Notes: generated by a model from the sequence alone, not told the origin. 64,000 nt of DNA from Draconibacterium mangrovi (GCF_010586825.1 NZ_JAAAGB010000005.1:62001-126000), one strand, 5' to 3'; positions 8,823-18,713 are shown, numbered from the stretch's first letter. Numbers and translations: made by a program.

Positions 8823-9581
8823 ATGAGTATTTCCAGAAGAAACTTCTTATACAAATCAACCGCAGGAGCCGTGGCTGCGGCAAGTATTTCAGGTATTGTT
8901 TCGTCATGTGTTTCGGAACCGAAACAAAAGGCAGCATCAATTTTTGCAAAAGGTGCCACGGTATTGTTTCAGGGCGATTCGATAACCGATGCCGGTCGCG
9001 ACAAACAAAATGAATCACCTAACCGTGCCTGGTCGTTCGGAAACGGTTATGCTTTGCTTGCAGCTTCGCAACTATTAAATACCTATCCTGCAGAACAACT
9101 TTCTATCTATAACCGGGGTATTAGTGGAAACAAAGTGTTTCAGCTGGCCGATCGCTGGGACAAAGATTGTATTGAATTAAAACCTGATGTGCTGAGTATT
9201 TTAATTGGTGTGAACGATTATTGGCACACACGCAACGGGAATTACGACGGTACCATTGAGATTTACGAGAATGATTACCGCGCTTTGCTAAAACGTACGC
9301 AGGAAGCTTTCCCGGGAGTGAAATTGGTTTTGTGCGAGCCATTTTATGTACTTAAAACAAGTGCAGTTGACGAAACATGGATTGAACCCATGCAACAATA
9401 CCAGGCAGCTGCAAAAAAGATATCGGACGAATTTGAAACCATTTGGGTACCTTTTCAGAAAGTATTTGATGAGGCAATAAAACACGCTCCGGGAACCTAC
9501 TGGACACCCGACGGAGTGCACCCTTCAATGGCCGGTGCCGAATTGATGGCTGCGGCCTGGCTGAAAGCTGTTGGTGAATAA
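8823..9581 (+). CDS. SGNH/GDSL hydrolase, predicted lipoprotein
   Basis: Predicted secreted esterase or carbohydrate esterase. The 252-residue protein begins with a twin-arginine-like leader (SRRNFL) and a hydrophobic segment ending in a lipobox-like GIVSSC, so Cys29 may be lipidated. The SGNH blocks are all visible: GDSITD with Ser53, NRGISGN, IGVNDYW, and DGVHPS near the C-terminus with D230 and H233. The natural substrate is unknown; relatives act on acetylated sugars or on lipids. It is monocistronic and faces away from the men operon. Confidence 0.85.
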   Translation: MSISRRNFLYKSTAGAVAAASISGIVSSCVSEPKQKAASIFAKGATVLFQGDSITDAGRDKQNESPNRAWSFGNGYALLAASQLLNTYPAEQLSIYNRGISGNKVFQLADRWDKDCIELKPDVLSILIGVNDYWHTRNGNYDGTIEIYENDYRALLKRTQEAFPGVKLVLCEPFYVLKTSAVDETWIEPMQQYQAAAKKISDEFETIWVPFQKVFDEAIKHAPGTYWTPDGVHPSMAGAELMAAAWLKAVGE

Positions 9582-9614
9582 TCGGATACGATATAATTTT
9601 CAAGATTGAATTCT

Positions 9615-9682
9615 AAATATCCAATATCCAATTTCGAATACTTGATCATTGAGCATTCTAAATTGAGTATTGGATATTTTTT
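9615..9682. terminator. bidirectional terminator between convergent genes
   Basis: AAATATCCAATA (9615-9626) pairs perfectly with TATTGGATATTT (9668-9679), followed by T residues in the plus direction and preceded by an A-rich stretch for the minus direction. It lies between the ends of the GDSL gene and the MATE gene. Confidence 0.6.
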
Positions 9683-9692
9683 CTAATCATTA

Positions 9693-11003
9693 TTATTCTT
9701 TCTTAGTCAATGGCTTCAATATTGTCCTTCTATATAAAAGCGATAAAATAACTCCCCGCGAAACCATAAAAAGCAACATTCCCATCCAAAGGGCGTGATT
9801 ATTCCAAACCGGATTTAAGAAATAATAAACCGGTGCAAAAATCAGCAAAGTTGAAACCAGCAGGCTGTTTCGCATGGGGCGCGATGCTGTTGCGCCGATA
9901 TAGATTCCGTCCCAAATAAATGAGCCAACACTTGCAATTGGAATAAGCACCACCCAAACCAGAAACTTTTGAGCGGTTTGGATAACATCTCTCTGCGAGG
10001 TAAGAAGTTTTAAAATAAAATTGGTGCCCGTCCAGTAGAGTAGGGTAAAAATAATTGCCAGTCCCAGTCCCCAATAAAGCAGCAGTTTTACTACCTTTTT
10101 TAAGTTTTCAATCTGTTTGGCTCCTATAAATTTACCTACCAATGCTTCGCCGGCAAAAGCAAAACCATCGATAAAAAAGGAGAAGAACATTAAAAACTGA
10201 AGTAAGATTGAATTAACGGCAAGTACTGTGTCGTTAATGCTGGCCGATTTCGAGGTAAAAAAGGTAAATACAACTATAATACAGAAAGTGCGGATGAAAA
10301 TATCGGAATTTACCCTAAAGAAACTTGACATAAATTTTAGGTCGATAATACCGGCTTTGGTGACATTAGGCAACATACTCCGGTATTTTTTTAGCAACAG
10401 AACAATGGCGGTTAATAGCCCAACATACTGCGAAATAGCCGTTCCTAAAGCTACACCTTCTGATTTCATATCAAGGCCAAAAACAAAAAATGCACTCAGC
10501 AGAATATTTACAACATTAACCACAATTGCAATAATCATGGGGTAGCGTGCATTTTGCATACCCAAAAACCACCCGCTAAAAACGAACAGACTTAGAGCGG
10601 CAGGAGCTGCCCAAACGCGGATTCGGAAATAGGCTTCGGCAAGCTTTTCAACTTCAGGACTTCCGCCTATAACTTTAAAACTTCCCCAAGCGATGGGGGA
10701 CTGTAGTAGCAAGATGAAAACACTAATAATAAAAGTTAGAATCAAGGCGCGAACCAGGATGGTAATGGCTTCGGCCGGTTTTTTTTCGCCGAATGCCTGT
10801 GCTGTGAATCCGGAAGTGCTCATACGCAGAAAACCAAACCCCCAGTAAATGATATTAAAAATCACACTCCCCAGCGAAATGGCACCAATGTAAATTTCCG
10901 ATCCAAGGTGCCCCATCAGGGCAAGATCGATCAAGCCCAGCAACGGAACGGTTATGTTGCTGATGATATTGGGAAGGGCAAGTTTTAATATGCTTTTATT
11001 CAT
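9693..11003 (-). CDS. MATE family efflux transporter (DinF/NorM-like)
   Basis: Inner-membrane cation-coupled multidrug or toxin exporter. The 436 residues contain about 12 hydrophobic helices in two halves. The N-terminal half shows the usual PNIISNITVPLLGLIDLALM helix and the AQAFGEKKPAEA segment; the C-terminal half has FAFAGEALVGKFIGAK, characteristic of the DinF subgroup. The ATG at 11003 begins directly with this conserved N-terminus. Substrate cannot be read from sequence. Confidence 0.88.
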   Translation of the reverse strand: MNKSILKLALPNIISNITVPLLGLIDLALMGHLGSEIYIGAISLGSVIFNIIYWGFGFLRMSTSGFTAQAFGEKKPAEAITILVRALILTFIISVFILLLQSPIAWGSFKVIGGSPEVEKLAEAYFRIRVWAAPAALSLFVFSGWFLGMQNARYPMIIAIVVNVVNILLSAFFVFGLDMKSEGVALGTAISQYVGLLTAIVLLLKKYRSMLPNVTKAGIIDLKFMSSFFRVNSDIFIRTFCIIVVFTFFTSKSASINDTVLAVNSILLQFLMFFSFFIDGFAFAGEALVGKFIGAKQIENLKKVVKLLLYWGLGLAIIFTLLYWTGTNFILKLLTSQRDVIQTAQKFLVWVVLIPIASVGSFIWDGIYIGATASRPMRNSLLVSTLLIFAPVYYFLNPVWNNHALWMGMLLFMVSRGVILSLLYRRTILKPLTKKE

Positions 11004-11020
11004 CCTTTTTTATTGGGGGG

Positions 11021-11028
11021 CAAAGGTA
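11021..11028 (-). promoter_or_regulatory. candidate -7 element for the MATE gene
   Basis: The minus strand reads TACCTTTG, a full TAnnTTTG match, only 17 bases before the ATG, implying a very short leader. No clear -33 box was found. Confidence 0.4.
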
Positions 11029-11202
11029 ATATTATTGATCAGGCCATTAAAAAGATAAAAGTAAATAAAATTTTTACGGTTTCTTTTCTGCTTATATACT
11101 GGGCTTTTGTCTCAATTTTCAGAATTAATTCATTGAAGTTCTGTATTTATTAATTCCTTCTATGAACAATAAAGGATTTCAATGTGTTTTATTATTCGAA
11201 GA

Positions 11203-11234
11203 TTTGGATTAATTCTAAATAGCGTCTATTTTTG
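11203..11234 (+). promoter_or_regulatory. promoter of the Mn-type superoxide dismutase gene
   Basis: TTTG at 11203-11206, a 20-base spacer, then TATTTTTG at 11227-11234: a full match to the Bacteroidota sigma-ABfr promoter. The ATG at 11278 lies 43 bases downstream. Because the promoter sits inside the longer open frame that begins at 11182, it also rules out that upstream start. Confidence 0.72.
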
Positions 11235-11277
11235 CCAAAGAGAAATAAACATATTTAAATCTTTAAATAATAATAAA

Positions 11278-11877
11278 ATGGCATTTGAATTACCAAAATT
11301 AGGATACGATTACACGGCACTGGAGCCACATATTGATGCAAGAACGATGGAAATCCATCACAGTAAGCACCATGCAGGTTATACAACAAACCTGAATGGA
11401 GCAGTTGAAGGAACTGATCTTGCAGGAAAATCAATAGAAGAAATTTTAAGTGGAGTTTCAGGTCAATCGACAGCAGTACGAAACAACGGTGGTGGATTTT
11501 TTAACCACAATTTGTACTGGGAAGTAATTGCACCAGGTGGTGCACCGACTCCGGAAGGAGTTTTATTAGACGCAGTAAATGATTCATTTGGAAGCATAGA
11601 AAATTTTCAGGAAGCCTTCACCAAGGCAGCTTTGACTCGCTTTGGGTCGGGTTGGGCATGGTTGGTTCTTCAAAACAATAAGCTGGTGGTTTCGTCTACG
11701 CCCAATCAGGATAATCCGCTGATGGATATGGCCGAAGTTCAGGGAACTCCAATTTTGGGGATTGATGTATGGGAACATGCATATTACCTGAACTACCAAA
11801 ACAGACGTCCGGATTATGTGAATGCATTCTGGAATCTCATCAACTGGGATGAAGTCGCCAGGCGGTTTAAAGGTTAG
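11278..11877 (+). CDS. sodA: superoxide dismutase, Mn-type signature
   Basis: Converts superoxide to oxygen and hydrogen peroxide. The 199-residue protein has the four metal ligands H27, H77, D164 and H168 (DVWEHAYY). The outer-sphere glutamine that tunes the metal comes from the C-terminal domain (Q145 in NQDNPL), while the N-terminal position is glycine (GGGFFNH): this is the Mn-type pattern in Fe/Mn SODs. Start moved to 11278, where the conserved [12 protein letters not shown] begins and where the upstream promoter fits. A strong terminator follows. Confidence 0.93.
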   Translation: MAFELPKLGYDYTALEPHIDARTMEIHHSKHHAGYTTNLNGAVEGTDLAGKSIEEILSGVSGQSTAVRNNGGGFFNHNLYWEVIAPGGAPTPEGVLLDAVNDSFGSIENFQEAFTKAALTRFGSGWAWLVLQNNKLVVSSTPNQDNPLMDMAEVQGTPILGIDVWEHAYYLNYQNRRPDYVNAFWNLINWDEVARRFKG

Positions 11878-11894
11878 TTGATTTTTGGTTTTTT

Positions 11895-11922
11895 CCCCGG
11901 GGCAGAGGCTCCGGGGTTTTTA
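11895..11922 (+). terminator. rho-independent terminator after the first SOD gene
   Basis: CCCCGG (11895-11900) and CCGGGG (11911-11916) form a G/C stem with a ten-base loop, followed by TTTTTA. It separates the two SOD genes into different transcripts. Confidence 0.8.
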
Positions 11923-12129
11923 TTGCTCTTTTGAGTCGTTTTATGTTAATTAAGATTCTCATTGTGAGAATTCTAATCCATTTTTGCAACCTTCTCGATG
12001 ATTCTGATTCGCCTAAATTTTATTTAAACTCCTTCCAAATTAAACCTCCAGCTAATCCTTTTTGGCCCAAAAACGTTGTACCTTTAGCAGACAAAAATCA
12101 AAATTAGTAATCTTTAAACAAGGAAAATT

Positions 12130-12708
12130 ATGGCATTTAGTTTACCAAAACTTCCGTATGCAAATAATGCATTGGAACCAGTAATAAGTGAAAAAACAAT
12201 CGAGTTCCACTATGGAAAACATCACCAGGCTTATGTGAACAACCTTAACAACCTGGTGGAAGGAACAGAGTTTGAAAACGCAAGTCTGGAAGACATTGTT
12301 AAAAAGTCCGAAGGTGGAATTTTTAATAACGGAGCACAGGTTTGGAACCACACTTTCTATTTTATACAATTTAACCCTGATGGTTGTAAAGAGCCCAAGG
12401 ATGAATTAAAAGCCGCTATTGATGCCAAATTTGGATCGTTTGATGCTTTTAAAGAAGCGTTCTCGAAAGCAGCTGCCACTTTGTTTGGCTCGGGCTGGGC
12501 ATGGTTGGTTGTTGATGAAAACGGCGATCTGGAAATCGTTCAGACAAGTAACGCCGGCAATCCATTACGCGATGGTAAAAAGCCTATTCTCACCTGCGAT
12601 GTTTGGGAGCACGCCTACTATCTGGATAAACAAAATGCACGTCCGGCTTATGTTGCCGATTTCTGGAAAATTGTTGACTGGAAAGTTGTTTCAGAACGTT
12701 TTGCCTAA
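12130..12708 (+). CDS. sodB: superoxide dismutase, Fe-type signature
   Basis: Second Fe/Mn-family SOD, 192 residues, with ligands H27, H74, D157 and H161. Here the outer-sphere glutamine is in the N-terminal part (Q70 in GAQVWNHTF) and the C-terminal position is alanine (TSNAGNPL), the pattern of iron enzymes. It therefore complements the neighbouring Mn-type paralog. Both lack signal peptides and should be cytoplasmic. No clear promoter of its own was recognised. A small winged-helix-like gene follows after 14 bases and probably shares the transcript. Confidence 0.93.
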   Translation: MAFSLPKLPYANNALEPVISEKTIEFHYGKHHQAYVNNLNNLVEGTEFENASLEDIVKKSEGGIFNNGAQVWNHTFYFIQFNPDGCKEPKDELKAAIDAKFGSFDAFKEAFSKAAATLFGSGWAWLVVDENGDLEIVQTSNAGNPLRDGKKPILTCDVWEHAYYLDKQNARPAYVADFWKIVDWKVVSERFA

Positions 12709-12722
12709 AAAAAGGAATAGGA

Positions 12723-12896
12723 ATGAGTACAGATAAAGTACTGGCGGCCATGCAGGCAGCTGGAAAACCGTTGAAGGCCGGCGAAATTGCTGAAGCTTCA
12801 GGATTGGATAAAAACGAAGTAGATAAAGCAATGAAAGTGCTGAAGGCCGAAGAAAAAATTGTGTCACCAAAGCGTTGTTTTTGGGAACCAAAATGA
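12723..12896 (+). CDS. small winged-helix-like protein (57 residues)
   Basis: ATG at 12723 to TGA at 12896 encodes a 57-residue protein beginning [16 protein letters not shown]. The middle, [20 protein letters not shown], reads like the helix-turn-helix of a MarR/ArsR-type winged helix, with a short wing near the C-terminus ([10 protein letters not shown]). It would be a minimal DNA-binding or protein-binding domain. It sits 14 bases after the Fe-type SOD and before a strong terminator, so it is probably co-transcribed. Function is unknown; a redox or metal regulator is only a guess. Confidence 0.75.
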   Translation: MSTDKVLAAMQAAGKPLKAGEIAEASGLDKNEVDKAMKVLKAEEKIVSPKRCFWEPK

Positions 12897-12905
12897 GGAG
12901 AACAA

Positions 12906-12938
12906 AAAACGGGATTTTAACAATCCCGTTTTTTTTAT
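12906..12938 (+). terminator. terminator of the sodB-small HTH transcript
   Basis: AAAACGGGATT (12906-12916) pairs perfectly with AATCCCGTTTT (12922-12932) around a five-base loop, with a long T run after the stem. Confidence 0.88.
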
Positions 12939-13080
12939 CGTTTCAACTAAATACCAATTGTTCTTTAAAAGTGCGTATGGAAATTTAAAGATTACAATGG
13001 TTAATGCCAATACTACAACAAAGGAGCATTCTGAACAAAGTGAAAGAATGCGACATTTTCTTGTTTAATCGGTATAAAAA

Positions 13081-14457
13081 CTATTTTTTCCAGAGATATT
13101 CCATCTCCTCCAAAGTTTTTCCTTTTGTTTCGGGTACCATCTTCCACACAAAGAAGAAAGACAGTAAACTCATTAATCCATAAAAACCATAAGTTACAGC
13201 ACCGCTAAACTCCATCATGGCCGGATAGGTTGATGAAATAAAGTAGTTAGCTGCCCACTGAGCAACAACTGCAATTGCAACTGCACGACCACGAATTTTA
13301 TTCGGGAAGATCTCCGAAATAAGAACCCAACAAATAGGTCCCCACGACATCATAAATGAAGCAGTATAAACAATGATGAATATAAGTGTGCTAATTCCTA
13401 TTATTTCGAATAAAGCTAAGCCTGCTATAGCAAACATTCCAACTGCCATCCCGATTGAACCAACCATTAATAGTGGTTTACGTCCCCATTTATCAACCGT
13501 TACAATGGCTACAACGGTAAAAATAACGTTCACTAATCCCATTACAATGGTTTGCAACATCGAAGCATCTTTTGCGGCTCCCATACTTTCGAATATGCGT
13601 GGTGCGTAATATAATGCCACATTAATTCCTACAAATTGCTGAAATACTGAAAGCAGAATACCAATAATAATTACCAATTTTCCGTACGACCATAATTTGC
13701 CTGAATGACTTTCAACGGTTGCTTTAATATCATTAAGAATTTCTTTTGCCCTGCTTTTTCCATTTATTTTTTCAAGAATAACAAGGGCTTCGCTATCTTT
13801 TTGTTTCAAAGCGAGGTATCGTGGTGTTTCGGGAACGAAAAACAGCAATAGTCCAAATAAACCAGCAGGTATCGACTCGGATAAGAACATTCTTCTCCAT
13901 CCGATTTCGTTGATCCATTCCAGCGTTTGACCATTAGCAATTCCCCAGTTAACAAAGTATACAACCAACATTCCAAAGATAATCGCAAACTGGTTTATCG
14001 AAACTAATCGTCCACGAATATCTTCAGGGGCAATTTCACCAATGTACATGGGAACAATAGCCGATGCCATTCCAACGCCAATTCCTCCAATAATACGGTA
14101 GAAATTAAACATGTATAGCAGCCCTAAAGAGGCCTGGCCTTTGTCGAAAAATAAGAATTCGGGATATCCTGAACCCAGCGCTGAAATAAAGAAAAGCAAA
14201 GCGGCGATCATCAGCGATTTCCTACGGCCAATTTTTAGAGCAAAAATACCCGATATTCCACCACCAATAATACAGCCAATTAAGGCGCTTGAAATGGTTA
14301 AGCCGTGAATTAGAGTACTTAGGCCCTGACTATCGATGAGGAAGGCTTGTACCGATTTTTCGGCACCTGAAATAACCGCTGTATCGTAACCAAACAGCAA
14401 GCCTCCTAGTGTGGCTACAATGGTTATCGAAAAAATATAAAAACTATTATTTTTCAT
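13081..14457 (-). CDS. xylE: D-xylose:H+ symporter, MFS sugar porter (XylE-like)
   Basis: Major facilitator superfamily sugar porter, 458 residues with 12 hydrophobic helices. Family signatures are present: LFGYDTAVISG in helix 1, KIGRRKSL after helix 2, PETPRYLALK in the central loop, DKWGRKPLL after helix 8 and PETKGKTLEEME at the C-terminus. Xylose is inferred as substrate from linkage to xylA and xylB on the same strand. The frame is open 14 codons further upstream, but MKNNSFYIFS at 14457 is the normal N-terminus. Confidence 0.88.
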   Translation of the reverse strand: MKNNSFYIFSITIVATLGGLLFGYDTAVISGAEKSVQAFLIDSQGLSTLIHGLTISSALIGCIIGGGISGIFALKIGRRKSLMIAALLFFISALGSGYPEFLFFDKGQASLGLLYMFNFYRIIGGIGVGMASAIVPMYIGEIAPEDIRGRLVSINQFAIIFGMLVVYFVNWGIANGQTLEWINEIGWRRMFLSESIPAGLFGLLLFFVPETPRYLALKQKDSEALVILEKINGKSRAKEILNDIKATVESHSGKLWSYGKLVIIIGILLSVFQQFVGINVALYYAPRIFESMGAAKDASMLQTIVMGLVNVIFTVVAIVTVDKWGRKPLLMVGSIGMAVGMFAIAGLALFEIIGISTLIFIIVYTASFMMSWGPICWVLISEIFPNKIRGRAVAIAVVAQWAANYFISSTYPAMMEFSGAVTYGFYGLMSLLSFFFVWKMVPETKGKTLEEMEYLWKK

Positions 14458-14673
14458 AGTATTGGTAATGTTAGTTTGGTGTAAAGAAGCCCAATCCAAA
14501 CAAATTTTTGAACCGGGCTTTCTTTAAATATGATTTAAGATAAGTCTTGATCTATCTGATTTAGATATGTGTTATATATATGCATTAAATGGCTACTTTA
14601 ATTATTCATATTTATATAATCATCTCATAATAAATCTAAGAATAGATTCAAAATACTCAGGTTCCTTATCTAA

Positions 14674-15990
14674 TTAAATATACATGTTTACAATTGCTTC
14701 GTACAATTCTTGCTTACCACTTATTTGTTTTGGTTCGCCATTGGCTTTTGCATATTCATATACATCTTCAAAAGAAAGTTTTCCTTCTTCGAATTCTTTT
14801 CCTTTACCTCCGTCAAATGACGCATAACGGTCGGCAAGCATTTTTTCGTAAGGAGAATCTTCCAGAATAGCAGCTGCAGTTTCCAATGCACGTGCCATAA
14901 CATCCATTCCACTGATGTGTGCAATGAATAAATCTTCTAAATCGGTTGAGTTACGACGGATTTTTGCATCGAAGTTAGTACCTCCGCCTTGAATACCACC
15001 ACCTTTTAGAATAACGATCATTGCCTGTGTTAATTCATACAAGTCAATTGGGAATTGGTCGGTGTCCCATCCGTTCTGAACATCGCCACGGTTAGCATCA
15101 ATTGCACCAAGCATACCATTGTCAACGGCGCATTGTAATTCGTGTTCGAATGTATGACCGGCCAAAGTAGCATGGTTTACTTCAATATTAATTTTGAAAT
15201 CGTTCTCCAACCCAAATTCTTTTAAGAAGCCGATAACTGTCTCAGTATCTACGTCGTACTGATGTTTCATTGGCTCCATTGGTTTGGGCTCAATTAAGAA
15301 TGTTCCGGTAAAACCTTTTGAACGACCATAGTCGCGGGCCATTTGCAACATTGTTCCAAGGTGTTGTTTTTCACGTTTCATGTTGGTGTTTAACAACGAC
15401 ATGTAACCTTCGCGTCCTCCCCAGAATACATAAGCTTTACCTCCAAGTGCAATTGTAGCATCGATTGAGTTTTTAATTTGAAGCATTGCACGTGCTGCAG
15501 TATCAAAATCAGGGTTAGTGCTGGCACCGTTCATGTAACGTGCATGAGAGAATACATTGGCAGTTCCCCACATCAGTTTAATACCAGTTTCAGCTTGTTT
15601 TTCTTTTGCATACTCAACAATTGCTTTCAGGTTAGCTTCGTATTCTTCAATGCTGTTGCCTTCATCTATTAAGTCGATATCGTGGAAACAATAATATTCG
15701 ATACCCATTTTTGACATGAATTCGAAACCTGCGTCCATTTTATTTTTTGCTGCTTCCAAAGCATCAGCAGCACCAACCCATGGATGATCTTGTGTAGGGC
15801 CACCAAATGGATCACCACCATCGGCGCAAAGGCTGTGCCACCATGCCATTGAGAATTTAAACCACTCGGCCATGGTTTTACCATAAACTACTTTTTCAGG
15901 ATTGTAGTAACGGAAAGCCATTGGATTTTTACTGTCTTTTCCTTCAAATTTGATTTTTTCCACTGATGGGAAGTAAACTTTTGTACTCAT
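14674..15990 (-). CDS. xylA: xylose isomerase
   Basis: Interconverts D-xylose and D-xylulose; cytoplasmic, two metal ions per subunit. The 438 residues are the class II (longer) form. Diagnostic stretches are [33 protein letters not shown] and [20 protein letters not shown], which carry the active-site histidine and the metal-binding carboxylates. It lies between xylB (62 bases upstream) and xylE (216 bases downstream), all on the minus strand. Confidence 0.96.
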   Translation of the reverse strand: MSTKVYFPSVEKIKFEGKDSKNPMAFRYYNPEKVVYGKTMAEWFKFSMAWWHSLCADGGDPFGGPTQDHPWVGAADALEAAKNKMDAGFEFMSKMGIEYYCFHDIDLIDEGNSIEEYEANLKAIVEYAKEKQAETGIKLMWGTANVFSHARYMNGASTNPDFDTAARAMLQIKNSIDATIALGGKAYVFWGGREGYMSLLNTNMKREKQHLGTMLQMARDYGRSKGFTGTFLIEPKPMEPMKHQYDVDTETVIGFLKEFGLENDFKINIEVNHATLAGHTFEHELQCAVDNGMLGAIDANRGDVQNGWDTDQFPIDLYELTQAMIVILKGGGIQGGGTNFDAKIRRNSTDLEDLFIAHISGMDVMARALETAAAILEDSPYEKMLADRYASFDGGKGKEFEEGKLSFEDVYEYAKANGEPKQISGKQELYEAIVNMYI

Positions 15991-16052
15991 ATTGCTAATT
16001 CTTAAATTATTATTGTTGTTGTTAATTTGTCTGTAACTCCAGTTAATATTGT

Positions 16053-17534
16053 TTAGATGAATTTCTCCAATAAATTCTTCCAGTTGCCGTAAGCTTCTTC
16101 GTATTCAGCTTTTTTCTTCAAGTCAGGTTCAATGGTTTCCAACTTTGTCAGGCTGCCAAATGCCTCATTAAACGATTTGTAATATCCTGATCCAACTCCG
16201 GTACCTCGTGCAGCACCAACCGATCCGTCGGTATTGTATAATTCGATTGTGGCTCCTGAGATTCCAGCAAGCGTGTCTCTGAAAATTGGACTGAGGAACA
16301 TATTTGCTTTCCCTGCACGAATAACAGACGGATTAATACCAATATTTCTCATGATTTCCATTCCGTAATTGAACGAGAAAACGATTCCTTCCTGAGCTGC
16401 ACGCAGCAGGTGCCCTTTATCGTGAATGTTAAAACTTATACCGCTAAATTGTGACCCGATGTTTTTGTTCTGAAGAACACGCTCAGCACCGTTTCCAAAG
16501 GGTAGGATAGAGATGCCATCCGACCCGATAGCCACTTTTGAAGCCAGGTCATTCATTGCTTCATACGAAAGATCTTCGGCCACCATTCGTTTCAGCCAGG
16601 CATTTAAAATACCTGTTCCGTTAATACACAGCAAAACTCCAAGTCGTGGATCTTCCTGCGTATGATTAACGTGAGCAAATGTGTTTACCCGCGACTGCGG
16701 ATCGTATTTAATTTCGCTGCTTACACCATAAACCACTCCGGAAGTTCCGGCTGTTGTGGCAATTTCTCCAGGATTCAGCACGTTTAACGACAATGCGTTG
16801 TTGGGTTGGTCGCCCGCACGGTAACTTACTTTTGTTTTAGTTGATAGACCAAGTTCGGCAGCCGTTTTAGCGCTTAGCTGGCCCGATGTTGCAAAAGTAG
16901 GTACTATTTCAGGAATAATATCGGACGAAAAACCGTAGTTGTCGAACAACATTGTAGCCAGGTCGTTTTCTTTGAAATTCCACATAATACCCTCAGAAAG
17001 ACCGCTGATGGTTGTTTGTGCTTCGCCAGTAAGTTTCATCGCAATATAATCACCAGGAAGCATAATTTTATGAACCTTCCCAAAAGTCTTGGGTTCATTT
17101 TCTTTTACCCATTTTAGTTTCGATGCGGTAAAGTTACCCGGTGAGTTTAACAGGTTGGTTAAACAACGCTGGCCACCAATTTCTTCAAAAGCTTTATCGC
17201 CATAAACAGCAGCGCGGCTGTCGCACCAAATAATCGAGGGGCGCAAAACTTCCAGGTTTTTGTCTACCATTACCAAACCATGCATTTGATACGAAATACC
17301 AATCGACTCAATACTTTCTTTATCAATATTAGCGATTGAGAGAACTTCTGCCAAAGCCAACTTCAGATTTTTCCACCAAAGCTCCGGCTCTTGTTCTGCC
17401 CAGCCTGCTCTGTGTGCGGTAATTTTCATTTCCTGTTTTGGGTAAAACGATGAAGCTACCAGGTTTCCACTGTTTGCTTCTACTAACGAAACCTTAACTG
17501 AAGAGCTTCCGATATCGAGTCCTAATAAGTGCAT
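16053..17534 (-). CDS. xylB: xylulokinase
   Basis: FGGY-family kinase that phosphorylates D-xylulose to xylulose 5-phosphate. The 493 residues show the N-terminal phosphate-binding motif [13 protein letters not shown], the catalytic/sugar-binding region SYQMHGLV and IIWCDSRA, and the C-terminal ATPase segment [13 protein letters not shown] followed by [10 protein letters not shown]. It is the first gene of the operon xylB-xylA-xylE, preceded by a good promoter and an operator-like repeat. Confidence 0.94.
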   Translation of the reverse strand: MHLLGLDIGSSSVKVSLVEANSGNLVASSFYPKQEMKITAHRAGWAEQEPELWWKNLKLALAEVLSIANIDKESIESIGISYQMHGLVMVDKNLEVLRPSIIWCDSRAAVYGDKAFEEIGGQRCLTNLLNSPGNFTASKLKWVKENEPKTFGKVHKIMLPGDYIAMKLTGEAQTTISGLSEGIMWNFKENDLATMLFDNYGFSSDIIPEIVPTFATSGQLSAKTAAELGLSTKTKVSYRAGDQPNNALSLNVLNPGEIATTAGTSGVVYGVSSEIKYDPQSRVNTFAHVNHTQEDPRLGVLLCINGTGILNAWLKRMVAEDLSYEAMNDLASKVAIGSDGISILPFGNGAERVLQNKNIGSQFSGISFNIHDKGHLLRAAQEGIVFSFNYGMEIMRNIGINPSVIRAGKANMFLSPIFRDTLAGISGATIELYNTDGSVGAARGTGVGSGYYKSFNEAFGSLTKLETIEPDLKKKAEYEEAYGNWKNLLEKFI

Positions 17535-17567
17535 GATTATAAGTGAATTTATTTATTTAGTTTTTAA

Positions 17568-17580
17568 TCTGTTCTGTTCT
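17568..17580. promoter_or_regulatory. operator-like repeat upstream of xylB
   Basis: TCTGTTCTGTTCT (minus strand AGAACAGAACAGA), two and a half direct copies of a five-base unit, lies 9 bases downstream of the xylB -7 element, where a bound repressor would block transcription. The identical 13 bases occur at 18666-18678 before the GntR-type regulator gene. I infer it is the binding site of that regulator. Confidence 0.6.
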
Positions 17581-17589
17581 GATACGGTG

Positions 17590-17620
17590 CAAAAATAAAT
17601 CTATTTTGTATGATCTCAAA
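17590..17620 (-). promoter_or_regulatory. promoter of the xylBAE operon
   Basis: On the minus strand TTTG (17620-17617), 19 bases, then TATTTTTG (17597-17590), a complete Bacteroidota promoter match. The xylB ATG at 17534 is about 55 bases downstream. Confidence 0.7.
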
Positions 17621-17647
17621 CTTTAAAAAAAATGTTTTAAAACATGT

Positions 17648-18637
17648 TTACAGCGACGACCTGAGTTTTAGGGTTGTTGGAATCTCAACATTTACAGGCT
17701 TGCCCTGTACTATAAACTCAGCTGCTTTTTTTCCCATTTGGTTAAAATCGGTTGAAATTACTGTTATGCCTTCTTTAACGTATTTTTTCATTGGTGTTTC
17801 GTTGTACGAGATCACGCCGACTTCGCGGCCGGGTTCAAATCCTTTTTCAGAACACTGATCAAGAAATTTTGCCAGCGTACGATCGCTCACCAGAAGATAA
17901 AGGTCTCCTTTCTTTAAGTTAAATTCATCGAAGGTTGTTATCACCCTGTGGTTTAAATTATATTTCTTAGCAAAACGTTCGAAATGGTCCACAATCTCAC
18001 GCGGGTGATAAGTGAAATCAGGATAAAAAAGCGTAAAACGTTTGTATTTCGATATAGCACTTTTATTTTCATCGAGGCAATTATAAACGGCTTCACCGAA
18101 ATTCTGAAAAACACTCGATTTTCCTTCTCCATTTATTTTCCAGTCGATAATAAGCAACTGTTCTTCCGGAATTTTATCAATAATACTTTTCACCTTTTTG
18201 TGTTCGAAATTCATTACAATATATTTGGTGTAACGTCCCACGCTTTCGGTAATAATCTTATCGAAAAGGTCGATGTTGTAATGGTGAAAATGCAGATCAA
18301 CACTAATGTTTTTAGGCAAATGGTTCAGAATAGAGTGATAAAGCACTTCTTTGTATGCCTTAAACGTATCGAGAAACAAAAATATCTTGGTAATTTTTCG
18401 GGTAACAAAATAACCTCGGTTGGGAACCGATTCTACCACACCACGTTTTTTAAGCTCAGCATAAGCCTTAAAAACGGTATCTCTCGATAGTTGGCAATCT
18501 TTCATTATCTGATTTACCGAAGGAAGCATGTCGCCTTCTTTTAACTCATTCCTACTGATAGAGTCGAGAATGGCGTCAACCAATTGCTGAAATTTCAGAA
18601 CATTTGAGTTCTTTTCGATCGTGAATTTTATATTCAT
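17648..18637 (-). CDS. GntR-type regulator with LacI-like ligand domain, probable xylose repressor
   Basis: Predicted transcription factor of 329 residues. Residues 15-80 form a GntR winged helix (LPSVNQIMKDCQLSRDTVFK, then the GYFV wing). Residues from about 90 onward resemble a periplasmic-binding/LacI sensor domain (VGVISYNETPMKKYVKEGIT near the end), the same architecture as AraR of Bacillus. It lies directly upstream of xylB on the same strand, and both genes carry the same 13-base repeat just after their -7 elements, suggesting repression of xylBAE and of itself with a pentose as inducer. That role is inference from position and shared site. Confidence 0.82.
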   Translation of the reverse strand: MNIKFTIEKNSNVLKFQQLVDAILDSISRNELKEGDMLPSVNQIMKDCQLSRDTVFKAYAELKKRGVVESVPNRGYFVTRKITKIFLFLDTFKAYKEVLYHSILNHLPKNISVDLHFHHYNIDLFDKIITESVGRYTKYIVMNFEHKKVKSIIDKIPEEQLLIIDWKINGEGKSSVFQNFGEAVYNCLDENKSAISKYKRFTLFYPDFTYHPREIVDHFERFAKKYNLNHRVITTFDEFNLKKGDLYLLVSDRTLAKFLDQCSEKGFEPGREVGVISYNETPMKKYVKEGITVISTDFNQMGKKAAEFIVQGKPVNVEIPTTLKLRSSL

Positions 18638-18665
18638 TAGAATGGTTTTATTTCAGAACCCCTAT

Positions 18666-18678
18666 TCTGTTCTGTTCT
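18666..18678. promoter_or_regulatory. operator-like repeat upstream of the regulator gene
   Basis: TCTGTTCTGTTCT, identical to the site at 17568-17580, abuts the -7 element of the regulator gene. Suggests autoregulation. Confidence 0.58.
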
Positions 18679-18679
18679 A

Positions 18680-18713
18680 CAAATCTAATAATAATAATTG
18701 TAATTGCCTCCAA
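18680..18713 (-). promoter_or_regulatory. candidate promoter of the xylose regulator gene
   Basis: The minus strand has TAGATTTG (18687-18680), a full TAnnTTTG match 43 bases before the ATG. The nearest TTG (18713-18711) is 23 bases upstream, slightly longer than the usual 19-21, so the -33 part is doubtful. The rest of the 308-base gap up to 18945 shows nothing else I can name. Confidence 0.48.
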
